The notes: generated by a model from the sequence alone, not told the origin. DNA of 64,000 nt from Microbacterium aurugineum (GCF_023101205.1 NZ_CP078078.1:1302001-1366000); one strand, 5' to 3'; positions 9,345 to 18,393 are shown, counted from the first letter of the stretch. Translations and numbers: made by a program.

Positions 9345-9891
9345 CCTGCGGCTTCGGCAGTCGCATGAAGCGCATCTGCAGCGCGCGCATCGCGGCGTAC
9401 CAGCCGAGGCCGCGCTCGAGGCGCTCCTTGCCGAACTTCGCTGCGGCCTTCCGCTTGACCCGCATCCCGAGCAGCACCATGCCGCCGATCGCGATCACGA
9501 GATACCCCATCATGACGATGTAGGCGTAGAACGAGATCATCATGTTCGTCGGCAGGAGCGAGGCGAGGATGACCAGCACCATGACGCCCATCACGAACTC
9601 GGCCGGGTGCCACCCCGCGTCCACGTAGTCGCGCACCCAGCGGCGCTGCGGGCCCTTGTCGCGGACCGGGAGGTACTTCTCCTCGCCGGCGGCCATGCCG
9701 GCCTGGGCGCGAGCGCGACGCTCGTTGAGCTCGGCTTTGGCAGCCGCCTTCGCCTCTTTGGTGTTGGCGACCAGGGGGCGGCGACGTGCTGCCTCCTGCT
9801 CCGCGCGGGTCGGCGTCGCGCGCCCCTTGCCGACGGCAGTCGTCTCGGAGGCGTCGTCGTTCGTCGAAGGGGAGGCGGGGTTAGTGGACAC
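9319..9891 (-). CDS. DUF3043 family membrane protein
   Basis: A 190-residue protein of the actinobacterial DUF3043 family, function unknown. It has a charged N-terminal half with the conserved stretch RRPLVANTKEAKAAAK, then DKGPQRRWVRDYVDAGWHPAEF, and two predicted membrane segments (about residues 100-120 and 125-145), ending in a basic tail. The start is GTG at 9891. A GAGGA ribosome binding site lies a few bases upstream, and a TAATCT -10 box shares bases with the divergent peptidase promoter. Its end overlaps pyrD by 26 nt in convergent orientation. Confidence 0.88.
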   Translation of the reverse strand: MSTNPASPSTNDDASETTAVGKGRATPTRAEQEAARRRPLVANTKEAKAAAKAELNERRARAQAGMAAGEEKYLPVRDKGPQRRWVRDYVDAGWHPAEFVMGVMVLVILASLLPTNMMISFYAYIVMMGYLVIAIGGMVLLGMRVKRKAAAKFGKERLERGLGWYAAMRALQMRFMRLPKPQVKRGQYPD

Positions 9892-9924
9892 GGAGTTCCT
9901 CGGTTCGCTGGCGGGGGATCACCT

Positions 9925-9932
9925 TAAGATTA
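9925..9932. promoter_or_regulatory. Shared bidirectional -10 element
   Basis: The plus strand reads TAAGAT at 9925-9930, ending 7 nt before the M20 peptidase ATG at 9938. The minus strand reads TAATCT over 9932-9927, 35 nt before the DUF3043 GTG. The two -10 boxes therefore overlap by four bases, and the two genes diverge from one symmetrical element. Confidence 0.55.
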
Positions 9933-9937
9933 CTCGC

Positions 9938-11341
9938 ATGACCTCTCCTGTTCTTCCCCCTGAGCCCGATGCCGCCGTTCTCGAAGCCGTGGCCACCGGA
10001 ATCCCCGCTGCGCTGTCGGATCTCGGACACCTCGTGCGGATCCCCGGGATGGCATGGCCGGCGTTCGATCAGACGCAACTGGAGCGCAGCGCGGCAGCTG
10101 TCGCGTCACTGGCCGAGGACACCGGTGTCTTCGATGAGGTCCGTGTGCTGCGCGCAGCGATCCCCGGCACCGAGGAGCAGGGGCAGCCGGCGGTCCTCGC
10201 CACCCGTGCGGCGCGGAACGGGAAGCCGACGATCCTCCTCTACGCGCACCACGACGTGCAGCCTCCGGGGGACGACGCCCTATGGGAGACGCCGCCGTTC
10301 GAGCCGACGGTGCGGGACGGACGTCTCTACGGGCGTGGTGCGGCGGACGACAAAGCGGGGGTCATGGCGCACATCGCGTCGATCCGGGCGGTCAGCGAGG
10401 TCCTCGGGGACGATCTCGACCTGGGTATCGCGATGTTCATCGAGGGGGAGGAGGAGTACGGTTCCCGCTCCTTCGCGCAGTTCCTCTCCGACAACAAGGA
10501 GGCTCTGCGCGCAGACGCGATCGTCGTGGCGGACTCCGGCAACTGGGACTCCGTGACGCCGGGACTCACGGTCTCGCTGCGCGGCAACGCGCGCTTCACG
10601 CTACGTGTGGGCACACTCGACCACGCGTCGCACTCGGGGATGTTCGGCGGTGCGGTGCCCGACGCGATGATGGCCACCGTCACGCTGCTCGCGACGCTCT
10701 GGGATGAGGACGGGGCGGTCGCGGTCGAGGGGATGACCGCGCGCGATGCGGCCACTCCGGACTACACCGAGGCGACGCTGCGGGATGAGGCCGGGCTGCT
10801 TCCCGCCACCACACCGATCGGCAACGGGACGATCCTCAGCCGGATCTGGAACAAGCCCGCGGTCACCGTCATCGGTATCGACTCCACGACCGTCGCCGCA
10901 GCCTCCAACACGCTCCTTCCCGAGGTCACCGTGGTGATCAGTGCTCGTGTCGCACCGGGCCAGACGGGGCAGGAAGCCTACGAGGCGCTCGAAGCCCACC
11001 TCCGCGCCCATGCACCGTTCGGCGCGGAGCTCACGTTCTCCGACGTCGATCTCGGCGACGGCTTCCTGGTCGACACGAGCGGGTGGGCCGTGGCGTTGAC
11101 CCGTGACGCGATGCGCGACGGCTACGGAGTCGCTCCGGTCGACCTCGGCGTGGGCGGATCCATCCCCTTCATCGCGGATCTGGTGCGGGAGTTCCCCGCC
11201 GCACAGATCCTGGTGACCGGGGTCGAAGACCCCCACTCGCGGGCGCACAGCCCGAACGAGTCGCTGCACCTGGATACGTTCCGCCATGCCGTCGCGAGCG
11301 AGGCTCTGCTCCTGGCTCGGATGAATGCCACCCAACTCTGA
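9938..11341 (+). CDS. M20 family metallo-dipeptidase
   Basis: A 467-residue zinc peptidase of the M20 (ArgE/DapE/carnosinase-like) family, expected to cleave dipeptides or related amides in the cytoplasm. Metal and catalytic motifs appear in order: YAHHDVQPPG, GRGAADDKAG, IEGEEEYGS, VADSGNWD and, near the end, GVEDPHSRAHSPNES. The inserted dimerisation domain lies between about residues 215 and 360. ATG 9938 is preferred over an upstream in-frame start because a TAAGAT box ends 7 nt before it. The sequence most resembles general dipeptidases rather than DapE. The true substrate is not known. Confidence 0.88.
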   Translation: MTSPVLPPEPDAAVLEAVATGIPAALSDLGHLVRIPGMAWPAFDQTQLERSAAAVASLAEDTGVFDEVRVLRAAIPGTEEQGQPAVLATRAARNGKPTILLYAHHDVQPPGDDALWETPPFEPTVRDGRLYGRGAADDKAGVMAHIASIRAVSEVLGDDLDLGIAMFIEGEEEYGSRSFAQFLSDNKEALRADAIVVADSGNWDSVTPGLTVSLRGNARFTLRVGTLDHASHSGMFGGAVPDAMMATVTLLATLWDEDGAVAVEGMTARDAATPDYTEATLRDEAGLLPATTPIGNGTILSRIWNKPAVTVIGIDSTTVAAASNTLLPEVTVVISARVAPGQTGQEAYEALEAHLRAHAPFGAELTFSDVDLGDGFLVDTSGWAVALTRDAMRDGYGVAPVDLGVGGSIPFIADLVREFPAAQILVTGVEDPHSRAHSPNESLHLDTFRHAVASEALLLARMNATQL

Positions 11342-11362
11342 GCCTCACAGCGTCTGCGGCGG

Positions 11363-11368
11363 TAGAAT
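11363..11368 (+). promoter_or_regulatory. -10 box of the A-type Fe-S carrier gene
   Basis: TAGAAT predicts a start near 11375 and a leader of about 37 nt containing the AAGGAG ribosome binding site. Confidence 0.55.
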
Positions 11369-11411
11369 CGTCCGAGAAGCCGTGCACCTGCGGCCCGTCA
11401 CAAGGAGCGAC

Positions 11412-11774
11412 ATGAGCGACACCACCCTCTCCCCAGAGACCACCCGCGCACACGGCGTCACCCTGACCGACGCTGCCGCCACGAAGGTCAAGAACCTCCT
11501 CGAACAGGAGGGGCGCGACGATCTGCGCCTCCGTGTCGCCGTGCAGCCCGGTGGCTGCTCGGGCCTGATCTATCAGCTGTACTTCGACGAGCGCTACCTC
11601 GAAGGCGATGAGACCGTCGACTTCGACGGCGTCGAGGTGATCATCGACAACATGAGCGTCCCGTACCTCGATGGTGCGGCGATCGACTTCAAGGACACGA
11701 TCTCCGAGCAGGGCTTCACGATCGACAACCCCAACGCGGCGGGTAGCTGCGCGTGCGGCGACAGCTTCCACTGA
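11412..11774 (+). CDS. erpA: A-type iron-sulfur cluster carrier (HesB/IscA/ErpA family)
   Basis: A 120-residue A-type carrier that helps deliver Fe-S clusters to target proteins. The three ligand cysteines are in GGCSGL and, at the C-terminus, SCACGDSF, the standard C-x(n)-C-x-C pattern. ATG 11412 has CAAGGAG just upstream. An earlier in-frame start at 11325 lies before the -10 box and is not used. It sits between the M20 peptidase and the cytochrome oxidase genes. In Actinobacteria this gene commonly neighbours the ctaC/qcr region, where it could supply the Rieske centre, but that link is inference. Confidence 0.92.
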   Translation: MSDTTLSPETTRAHGVTLTDAAATKVKNLLEQEGRDDLRLRVAVQPGGCSGLIYQLYFDERYLEGDETVDFDGVEVIIDNMSVPYLDGAAIDFKDTISEQGFTIDNPNAAGSCACGDSFH

Positions 11775-11791
11775 TCCTCGCTTCGCGGACC

Positions 11792-11825
11792 ACGGCCGCC
11801 GTCACCGATCGGTGACGGCGGCCGT
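11792..11825. terminator. Perfect 34-bp palindrome, terminator after erpA
   Basis: The two 17-base arms are exact reverse complements, giving a GC-rich hairpin with a GATC turn and no U run. It separates erpA from the ctaC promoter. Confidence 0.75.
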
Positions 11826-11876
11826 TCTGCATCCAGCAACCTGCGTGGATGGCATGAATCAGGTGTGAGGTTGCCC

Positions 11877-11882
11877 TAGACT
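11877..11882 (+). promoter_or_regulatory. -10 box of the ctaCDF operon
   Basis: TAGACT predicts a start near 11889, about 29 nt before the ctaC GTG, leaving room for the GAAAGG ribosome binding site. Confidence 0.55.
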
Positions 11883-11917
11883 TGGGTGTGCTCTGTTCGC
11901 GATCTGAAAGGTGCATC

Positions 11918-12820
11918 GTGCCCTCGAAACGCAGCCTTCGTTGGGCCGCCCTCCCTGTGGGAGTTGCGGCAGCCTTGGCCCTGGCGGGATGCTCTCCCAC
12001 CGAGCTGAACGGCTTTCTTCCGGGCTTCGTGGAGGGTGGCCCCGCAGCCACCAATCAGACCGAGCGCGTCTCGTCGCTCTGGGTGAACTCGTGGATCGTG
12101 CTCCTCGCCGTCGGAATCATCACCTGGGGCCTGATGGCCTGGGCTGCCATCGCGTACCGCCGTCGCAAGGGCCAGACCGGCCTGCCGGTGCAGATGCGCT
12201 ACAACATGCCGATCGAGATCTTCTACACGATCGTGCCGCTCTTCCTCGTGCTGGGCATGTTCTTCTTCACGGCTCGCGACCAGACCGCGATCGAAGCCAA
12301 GTGGGACGACCCCGATGTCGAGATCACCGCGATCGCCAAGCAGTGGGCATGGGACTTCCAGTACGACGGTGACAAAGAGGACAACTCCGACGCCGTATGG
12401 ACGATGGGCATCCAGGCTCAGCCGGACAAGGACGGCAACATCGACCAGGCGCAGCTGCCCACGCTGGTGCTGCCCGTCGACAAGAAGGTCACGATCAACC
12501 TTCAGTCGCGTGACGTCATCCACTCCTTCTGGATCATCGACTTCCTCTACAAGAAGGACATGTACATCGGGAAGGACAACTCGTGGTCCTTCATCCCGAC
12601 CCGCGAGGGCGAGTACGCCGGTAAGTGCGCCGAGCTCTGCGGTGAATACCACTCGATGATGCTCTTCAACGTGAAGGTCGTCTCCGAGGACGATTACGAG
12701 GCCTACCTCCAGACGCTCGAAGAGAAGGGCAACACGGGCGACATCACCGACGCCTACGACCGTCTCTCGAACTTCCCGGGAACGACCCCGACGACCGACA
12801 CCGAGGAAGGAGGGGAGTAA
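11918..12820 (+). CDS. ctaC: Cytochrome c oxidase subunit II (aa3 type), lipoprotein
   Basis: Subunit II takes electrons from the bound cytochrome c of QcrC into the CuA centre of the aa3 oxidase. The GTG start at 11918 gives a signal peptide ending in the lipobox LALAGC, with Cys25 as lipidation site. Two membrane helices follow (about residues 55-80 and 95-120). The cupredoxin domain ends with the CuA ligands in CAELCGEYHSMM. The 300-residue length is normal for Actinobacteria. It leads the ctaC-ctaD-ctaF operon, with ctaD starting 3 nt after the stop. Confidence 0.97.
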   Translation: MPSKRSLRWAALPVGVAAALALAGCSPTELNGFLPGFVEGGPAATNQTERVSSLWVNSWIVLLAVGIITWGLMAWAAIAYRRRKGQTGLPVQMRYNMPIEIFYTIVPLFLVLGMFFFTARDQTAIEAKWDDPDVEITAIAKQWAWDFQYDGDKEDNSDAVWTMGIQAQPDKDGNIDQAQLPTLVLPVDKKVTINLQSRDVIHSFWIIDFLYKKDMYIGKDNSWSFIPTREGEYAGKCAELCGEYHSMMLFNVKVVSEDDYEAYLQTLEEKGNTGDITDAYDRLSNFPGTTPTTDTEEGGE

Positions 12821-12823
12821 GCC

Positions 12824-14557
12824 ATGTCGACCACTGAAGCTCCCCGTACCGACGAGGCTCCCAGATCTCGTCCCACCAGTCTGCCCGCCCGCCAGGCCGC
12901 TCTCATGAGCTCCTCGCGCGTGGAGCAGAAGGGCAACATCGTCGTCAAGTGGATCACGTCCACCGACCACAAGACCATCGGGTACATGTACCTGATCGCC
13001 TCGGTGATGTTCTTCCTCCTCGGCGGTGTGATGGCCCTCGTCATCCGTGCTGAGCTGTTCGCGCCGGGAATGCAGATCATCCCGACCAAGGAGCAGTACA
13101 ACCAGCTGTTCACGATGCACGGCACGATCATGCTGCTGATGTTCGCGACGCCGCTGTTCGCAGGTTTCGCCAATGCGATCCTTCCGCTGCAGATCGGTGC
13201 GCCCGACGTCGCCTTCCCGCGTCTGAACGCCTTCGCCTTCTGGCTCTTCCTCTTCGGCTCGACCATCGCGGTCGCGGGCTTCCTCACGCCGCAGGGCGCG
13301 GCCTCCTTCGGCTGGTTCGCCTATCAGCCACTCGCCGGAGCGTCCTTCTCGCCGGGTGCCGGTGGGAACCTGTGGATGGTGGGACTGGGAATCTCCGGTT
13401 TCGGAACGATCCTCGGTGCCGTCAACTTCATCACCACGATCATCACGATGCGTGCTCCTGGTATGACGATGTGGCGCATGCCGATCTTCTCGTGGAACAC
13501 GCTCATCACGAGCCTTTTGATCCTGATGGCGTTCCCGGTCCTCGCTGCGGCCATCTTCGCCGCAGCCGCGGACCGTATCCTCGGCGCCCACATCTACGAC
13601 CCGGCCAACGGTGGTGTCCTGCTCTGGCAGCACCTGTTCTGGTTCTTCGGGCACCCTGAGGTCTACATCATCGCCCTGCCGTTCTTCGGCATCGTGTCGG
13701 AGATCTTCCCGGTCTTCAGCCGCAAGCCGATCTTCGGGTACAAGACGCTCGTCTACGCCACGATCGCGATCGCCGCGCTCTCGGTGGCGGTGTGGGCTCA
13801 CCACATGTACGTCACCGGCTCGGTCCTGCTGCCGTTCTTCGCTCTGATGACGATGCTGATCGCGGTGCCGACCGGCGTGAAGATCTTCAACTGGATCGGA
13901 ACGCTCTGGCGAGGTTCCGTGACCTTCGAGACGCCGATGGTGTTCGCCCTCGGGTTCCTGGTCTCGTTCGTCTTCGGTGGTCTGACCGGTGTGATCCTGG
14001 CAGCCCCGCCGCTGGACTTCGCGCTCTCCGACTCCTACTTCGTCGTCGCGCACTTCCACTACGTGGTGTTCGGCACGGTCGTGTTCGCCATGTTCGCCGG
14101 CTTCTACTTCTGGTGGCCCAAGTGGACCGGGCGCATGCTCAACGAGCGTCTCGGCTACGTGCACTTCTGGTTGCTCTTCATCGGCTTCCACATGACGTTC
14201 CTCATCCAGCACTGGCTGGGTGTCGACGGAATGGTCCGTCGCTACGCGGATTACTCGGCCGCCGACGGTTGGACCTGGCAGAACCAGGTGTCGACGATCG
14301 GTGCGATCATCCTCGGCGCTTCGATGCTTCCGTTCTTCCTGAACGTCTGGATCACGGCTCGCAAGGCACCGAAGGTCACGGTCAACGACCCGTGGGGGTA
14401 CGGCGCTTCGCTCGAATGGGCGACGTCCTGCCCGCCGCCGCGTCACAACTTCACGTCGATCCCGCGCATTCGCAGCGAGCGTCCTGCGTTCGACCTGAAC
14501 CACCCGGAGGCCGCCGAGTTCGCGACCACGGCACCCGGCGAGCGAGAGGCCCACTAA
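12824..14557 (+). CDS. ctaD: Cytochrome c oxidase subunit I (aa3 type)
   Basis: This is the catalytic subunit that reduces O2 to water and pumps protons, with 12 membrane helices and heme a plus the heme a3-CuB centre. The 577-residue sequence shows the helix II heme ligand region ([12 protein letters not shown]), the His-Tyr crosslink motif [11 protein letters not shown], the CuB ligands AHHMYVTG, and the heme a3/a ligands in [11 protein letters not shown]. It starts at ATG 12824 behind a strong purine-rich ribosome binding site inside the end of ctaC. It is 3 nt from both ctaC and ctaF, so the three genes form one operon. Confidence 0.98.
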   Translation: MSTTEAPRTDEAPRSRPTSLPARQAALMSSSRVEQKGNIVVKWITSTDHKTIGYMYLIASVMFFLLGGVMALVIRAELFAPGMQIIPTKEQYNQLFTMHGTIMLLMFATPLFAGFANAILPLQIGAPDVAFPRLNAFAFWLFLFGSTIAVAGFLTPQGAASFGWFAYQPLAGASFSPGAGGNLWMVGLGISGFGTILGAVNFITTIITMRAPGMTMWRMPIFSWNTLITSLLILMAFPVLAAAIFAAAADRILGAHIYDPANGGVLLWQHLFWFFGHPEVYIIALPFFGIVSEIFPVFSRKPIFGYKTLVYATIAIAALSVAVWAHHMYVTGSVLLPFFALMTMLIAVPTGVKIFNWIGTLWRGSVTFETPMVFALGFLVSFVFGGLTGVILAAPPLDFALSDSYFVVAHFHYVVFGTVVFAMFAGFYFWWPKWTGRMLNERLGYVHFWLLFIGFHMTFLIQHWLGVDGMVRRYADYSAADGWTWQNQVSTIGAIILGASMLPFFLNVWITARKAPKVTVNDPWGYGASLEWATSCPPPRHNFTSIPRIRSERPAFDLNHPEAAEFATTAPGEREAH

Positions 14558-14560
14558 GTC

Positions 14561-14995
14561 ATGCGCGACAATGTCATTCTCTGGTGGATCCTGACGGCGT
14601 TCTTCGCCCTCGTCGGTGTCATCTACACCGGCTGGCACATCCTGGCCACGCCGGCGGACGACTTCGCCATGCGGATCGAGTGGGTCGGTACGGTCGCTCT
14701 GTTCTTCTCGGCGTTCATGGCCGCGATGATCGCGTTCTACCTGGACCGCACGCACAAGGCGCAGAGCGGTGAGCTCCCCGAAGACATCCTCACCGCGGAC
14801 ATCGACGACGGTGACCCCGAGCTCGGCGAGTTCAGCCCGTGGTCCTGGTGGCCGATCGTGCTCGCCGCTTCTGCGGGAGTCTTCGTCGTCGGCCTGGCTG
14901 TGGGGCACTTCCTGCTCCCGATCGGCCTCGCGATCTTCGTCGTCGCGATCGTCGGCTGGGTGTACGAGTACTACCGCGGCAACTTCGCTCGCTGA
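14561..14995 (+). CDS. ctaF: Cytochrome c oxidase subunit IV, actinobacterial type
   Basis: A 144-residue membrane protein matching actinobacterial CtaF, a small structural subunit of the aa3 oxidase. It has four predicted helices: about residues 5-25 (ILWWILTAFFALVGVIY), 40-62, 90-108 and 110-130. A hydrophilic loop with DRTHKAQ sits between the second and third. It starts 3 nt after ctaD and closes the operon before a strong hairpin. Its role in assembling the complex III-IV supercomplex is known from Corynebacterium and Mycobacterium relatives. Confidence 0.93.
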   Translation: MRDNVILWWILTAFFALVGVIYTGWHILATPADDFAMRIEWVGTVALFFSAFMAAMIAFYLDRTHKAQSGELPEDILTADIDDGDPELGEFSPWSWWPIVLAASAGVFVVGLAVGHFLLPIGLAIFVVAIVGWVYEYYRGNFAR

Positions 14996-15010
14996 CGCGA
15001 CTGACGTCGA

Positions 15011-15040
15011 GAAGGCCCCCGGATCCGTCCGGGGGCCTTC
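15011..15040. terminator. Hairpin between ctaF and the rhodanese gene
   Basis: Exact 13-bp stem (15011-15023 with 15028-15040), 4-nt loop. It ends the ctaCDF operon and, because it is symmetrical and lies between converging genes, can also serve the minus-strand rhodanese gene. Confidence 0.8.
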
Positions 15041-15061
15041 TTCATGTTCAGCGCGAGGCGG

Positions 15062-15481
15062 TCAGGCGCGGGTTCGGATGCGCGCAATCCCGGTCAGTGG
15101 GTCGACCGGACGTCGGTGCGTCCCGTCGGCGTCTTCGACCGGATAGCCTTCGCGCACCCAGTACTCGAAGCCGCCGATCATCTCACGCACGTTGTAGCCC
15201 AGTCGGGAGAACTCGAGTGCGCCCTTGGCACCGGCGTTGCAGCCGGGGCTCCAGCAGTACACCACGACCTCGGCGTCGGGGGAGATCTCACGCGGTGCTC
15301 GCGCCGCGATCTCGCTGTAGTGCATATGGATGGCGCCGGCCACGCGCCCCTGTGCCCATGCCTCTTCGGACCGTACATCGACCACGACGATGTCGCTCTG
15401 GGCCTGACGGGCTGCATGGACATCGCTGGCGTCGGTCTCGTAGGCGAGTTTGGCGGCGTAGTAGTCGGCACGGTCGATCAT
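15062..15481 (-). CDS. Rhodanese-like domain protein
   Basis: A 139-residue single-domain rhodanese, a family that moves sulfane sulfur on an active-site cysteine. The domain shows VVDVRSEEAWAQG and the active-site segment VVYCWSPGCNAGAKGA, whose first Cys should be catalytic. The loop is longer than in classical GlpE and belongs to a subgroup with a second Cys. The C-terminal motif GGFEYWVREGYPV is typical. The ATG at 15481 follows a TAGGCT -10 box by 6 nt, so the transcript is probably leaderless. No partner gene suggests a specific sulfur acceptor. Confidence 0.88.
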   Translation of the reverse strand: MIDRADYYAAKLAYETDASDVHAARQAQSDIVVVDVRSEEAWAQGRVAGAIHMHYSEIAARAPREISPDAEVVVYCWSPGCNAGAKGALEFSRLGYNVREMIGGFEYWVREGYPVEDADGTHRRPVDPLTGIARIRTRA

Positions 15482-15487
15482 GTGCCC

Positions 15488-15493
15488 AGCCTA
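15488..15493 (-). promoter_or_regulatory. -10 box of the rhodanese gene, leaderless spacing
   Basis: TAGGCT on the minus strand ends 6 nt before the ATG. Confidence 0.55.
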
Positions 15494-15570
15494 TTTCGCC
15501 GAGATCCGCGGCGTCCTTCGTGTTCCTGCCGATCGGCGTGCGAAAACGGTCAGCGATATCGCCGCCGCGG

Positions 15571-16092
15571 TCAGAGGCGTACAGTCATCTGCACGCGGGG
15601 CCCGTGGCGCAGGAGACCGAGCTCCTCCTCGACCTGGACCGGGCTGCGCAGCAGAGGGGCGTCCGGCGTCGTCACGGCGAAACCGCAGGACGCGTAGAAC
15701 GGCGCATTCCAGGGGACATCCGCATATGTGCGAAGCGTCATCCTCGAGCTGCCACGGCGTCGGGCCTCCGCCATCGCAGCCGCCAGCAGTCGGCGTCCGA
15801 TACCGCGTCGCCCGAACTCCGGAAGCACCGAGAGCTGCTCGAGGTGAGTGCCTCCCTCGATTTCCAGCACATGCGCGAAGCCGATGAGGTCCGACGACGA
15901 GGTCTCATCGCCGTCGTGCTCGGCCACGAGTACGAACCCGGGCACCGTGGCACGCTCGTGCGGGGGCGTGGGCGGCGGCCAATCGACGGCACCCAACCTC
16001 TCGACGAGCAGGGTATCCGCGGCGATCTCGATGCGCTCCGTGGCTGCGTCGTCGGCGGGACGTGCCTCGCGGATCAAGACCTCCATGATCAC
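15571..16092 (-). CDS. GNAT family N-acetyltransferase
   Basis: A 173-residue GNAT acetyltransferase. The acetyl-CoA pyrophosphate loop is clear in LSVLPEFGRRGIGRRLLAAAMAEA, followed by the typical LRTYADVPWNAPFYASCGF. The start is GTG at 16092, and the stop of the upstream RidA gene lies inside the same GTGA, a 4-nt overlap that implies coupled translation. The substrate is not known. The pairing with RidA might suggest an amino-acid or amine substrate, but this is weak inference. Confidence 0.85.
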   Translation of the reverse strand: MIMEVLIREARPADDAATERIEIAADTLLVERLGAVDWPPPTPPHERATVPGFVLVAEHDGDETSSSDLIGFAHVLEIEGGTHLEQLSVLPEFGRRGIGRRLLAAAMAEARRRGSSRMTLRTYADVPWNAPFYASCGFAVTTPDAPLLRSPVQVEEELGLLRHGPRVQMTVRL

Positions 16093-16496
16093 CCGTCGGC
16101 GACGGCGGCGATCGCCTCGATCTCCACGAGCTGGTCGTCATAGCCGAGGACCGTCACGCCCAGCAGGGTGCTGGGCACATCGTGCGCGCCGAAAGCGGCA
16201 TGGATCACATCCCACGCCGTGACGAGGTCTGCTTGCGACGTGGACGCCACGAGCACGCGCGTGCTGATCACGTCGGTCAGGTCGGCGCCCGCGACGTCCA
16301 GTGCGCCCTTGAGCGTCTCGACGCAGCGTGCCGCCTGGGCCGCGTAGTCTCCGGGCGCAGCGGTCGAGCCGTCATCGTTGAGCGGGCACGCGCCGGCGAG
16401 GAAGATGAGGCGGGATCCGGCCGGTGCGGTGGCAGCGTAGGCGTAGGGGGTTTCCGCGAGGTTGTCGGCACGGATCAGGCGGACGACGGATGACAT
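16089..16496 (-). CDS. RidA/YjgF family protein
   Basis: A 135-residue member of the RidA (YjgF/YER057c/UK114) family, whose members hydrolyse reactive enamine/imine intermediates from PLP enzymes or act in specific catabolic steps. The protein shows LIFLAGACPL, VETLKGALDVAGA and a C-terminal half ending in VEIEAIAAV. The conserved arginine for substrate carboxylate binding lies in ISTRVLVAS. ATG 16496 is chosen because GAAAGGA lies upstream, and a further in-frame ATG at 16514 overlaps that site. It overlaps the GNAT gene by 4 nt. It follows the qcrB terminator, and no separate promoter was found. Confidence 0.85.
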   Translation of the reverse strand: MSSVVRLIRADNLAETPYAYAATAPAGSRLIFLAGACPLNDDGSTAAPGDYAAQAARCVETLKGALDVAGADLTDVISTRVLVASTSQADLVTAWDVIHAAFGAHDVPSTLLGVTVLGYDDQLVEIEAIAAVADG

Positions 16497-16529
16497 ATGG
16501 TTCGATCCTTTCATCGGGCGGGTGACGAA

Positions 16530-16559
16530 GAAGGCCCCGTTCGTGTGAGCGGGGCCTTC
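16530..16559 (-). terminator. Terminator of the ctaE-qcrCAB operon
   Basis: Exact 10-bp stem (16530-16539 with 16550-16559) and 10-nt loop, 20 nt past the qcrB stop on the minus strand. Confidence 0.75.
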
Positions 16560-16578
16560 GTCGATGGGGGAGTGGCGA

Positions 16579-18393
16579 CTACTCGCCGTCCTCCGACTTC
16601 TTCTTCCGAGGCTTCTTCACCGGCTCGGTGGCGATCACCGTGCTGGGGGTGTTCGGCGTCTCGTCGACGTGCGTCTCATCGACGGTGAGCGGGGCGTCAG
16701 GGAAGCCTGCGCGCTCGTGGGCGCCCTGGATCTCTGCGGCCTCGGTCTCTTCGTTGTGAGCCGTGACGTGATGCTGGTGGGCGTCGGCTGCCTCGACCTC
16801 GGCCTGCGTGAGCGGAGCGATACGGTCCTCGAAGAACCAGCGGGAGATCGAGGAACGGAGGTTCTCCGTCCACGGGATGCGGCCCTTGGCGTTCGGGCGA
16901 ACCACGAGGGGCTCGTAGCTGTCGACGTCGATGAGCTTCCAGCGGTCGTACTTGTCGACGGGCTGGTGCACCTCGATGAACTCACCACCGGGGAGGCGGA
17001 CGATGCGTCCGGACTCGTATCCGTGCAGGACGATCTCACGATCCTTCTTCTGCAGCGCGATGCAGATGCGCTTGGTGACGAAGTATCCGAGGATCGGGCC
17101 GAGGAACAGGAGCGCCTGCAGCGTGTGGATCACGCCTTCCATCGTGAGCATGAAGTGCGTCGCGATGAGGTCGGACGAAGCCGCTGCCCACAGGACCGCG
17201 TAGAAGATGACGCCGGCGGCACCGATCGCCGTACGCGTCGCCGCGTTGCGGGGACGCTGAGCGATGTGGTGCTCGCGCTTGTCTCCGGTGACCCATGCCT
17301 CGAGGAAGGGATAGATCGCGACGATCACGATGAACAGACCGAGCACCAGGACCGGGGCGATGATCCCGAACGACCACGTGTGGTTGAGGAACACGATGTC
17401 CCAGTTCGACGGAGCCAGGCGCAGCGCGCCGTCGGCGAACCCGATGTACCAGTCGGGCTGGGTACCGGCGGAGACGGGCGAGGGGTCGTAGGGGCCGTAG
17501 TTCCAGATCGGGTTGATCTGGAAGAACGTCGCGATCAGCACGATGGTGCCGAACACGATGAACAGGTAGCCGCCCATCTTCGACATGTACACCGGCATCA
17601 TCGGGTAGCCCACGACGTTGTCGTTCGTGCGGCCGGGGCCCGCGAACTGCGTGTGCTTGTTGACGATCATCAGCATCAGGTGCACGACGATCAGCGCGAT
17701 GACCAGCATCGGGAGCAACAGGATGTGCAGGGTGTACAGACGTCCGACGATGTCGGTTCCCGGGAACTCGCCACCGAAGAGGAGGAACGAGGTCCACGTG
17801 CCGATCAGGGGGAGACCCTTGATCATGCCGTCGATGATGCGGAGGCCGTTACCCGAGAGCAGGTCGTCGGGGAGCGAGTAGCCGGTGAAGCCCTCTGCCA
17901 TCGCGAGGATGAACAGGACGAAACCGATGACCCAGTTGAGCTCGCGCGGCTTGCGGAATGCGCCGGTGAAGAACACGCGGAGCATGTGCACGCCGATTCC
18001 GGCGATGAACACCAGAGCGGCCCAGTGGTGGATCTGACGGACCAGGAGGCCGCCTCGCAGATCGAAGGAGATGTGCAGCGAAGACTCGAGAGCCGCCGAC
18101 ATCTCGATCCCGCGCATCGGAGCGTAGGCGCCGGTGTAGTGGGTCTCGACCATCGACGCGTCGAAGAAGAACGTCAGGAAGGTTCCGGAGAGGAACACGA
18201 CGACGAAGCTCCACAGCGCGATCTCGCCGAGCATGAACGACCAGTGGTCGGGGAAGATCTTCCGTCCGAGTTCCTTGACGAAACCGGAGATGCTGGTGCG
18301 CTCATCGATGTAGTTCGACGCGGCACCGACGAAGCGACCGCCGAGGGGCGCCTTGGTGTCGTTGTCGTCTTTGGACAGCGTTGCGGTGCTCAA
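16579..18393 (-). CDS. qcrB: Cytochrome bc1 complex cytochrome b subunit
   Basis: QcrB holds both b hemes and the quinol sites of complex III. The 604-residue protein has the eight-helix cytochrome b core with heme-ligand histidines in VRQIHHWAALVF / GIGVHMLR and in LYTLHILLLPM / IVVHLMLM. The Qo-site motif appears in its actinobacterial form near PDWYIGF. A long C-terminal extension of about 150 mostly hydrophilic residues ends in a Lys-rich tail (KKPRKKKSEDGE). Extensions of this kind occur in actinobacterial QcrB. Its ATGA start overlaps the qcrA stop, and it is the last gene of ctaE-qcrC-qcrA-qcrB. Confidence 0.97.
   Translation of the reverse strand: MSTATLSKDDNDTKAPLGGRFVGAASNYIDERTSISGFVKELGRKIFPDHWSFMLGEIALWSFVVVFLSGTFLTFFFDASMVETHYTGAYAPMRGIEMSAALESSLHISFDLRGGLLVRQIHHWAALVFIAGIGVHMLRVFFTGAFRKPRELNWVIGFVLFILAMAEGFTGYSLPDDLLSGNGLRIIDGMIKGLPLIGTWTSFLLFGGEFPGTDIVGRLYTLHILLLPMLVIALIVVHLMLMIVNKHTQFAGPGRTNDNVVGYPMMPVYMSKMGGYLFIVFGTIVLIATFFQINPIWNYGPYDPSPVSAGTQPDWYIGFADGALRLAPSNWDIVFLNHTWSFGIIAPVLVLGLFIVIVAIYPFLEAWVTGDKREHHIAQRPRNAATRTAIGAAGVIFYAVLWAAASSDLIATHFMLTMEGVIHTLQALLFLGPILGYFVTKRICIALQKKDREIVLHGYESGRIVRLPGGEFIEVHQPVDKYDRWKLIDVDSYEPLVVRPNAKGRIPWTENLRSSISRWFFEDRIAPLTQAEVEAADAHQHHVTAHNEETEAAEIQGAHERAGFPDAPLTVDETHVDETPNTPSTVIATEPVKKPRKKKSEDGE

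Noticed and set aside
11876..14908. Minus-strand open frame of about 1010 codons opposite ctaC-ctaD-ctaF
   Set aside because: It is antisense to three well-identified respiratory genes, with the Arg/Glu/Asp-rich composition of a shadow frame and no ribosome binding site or family match.
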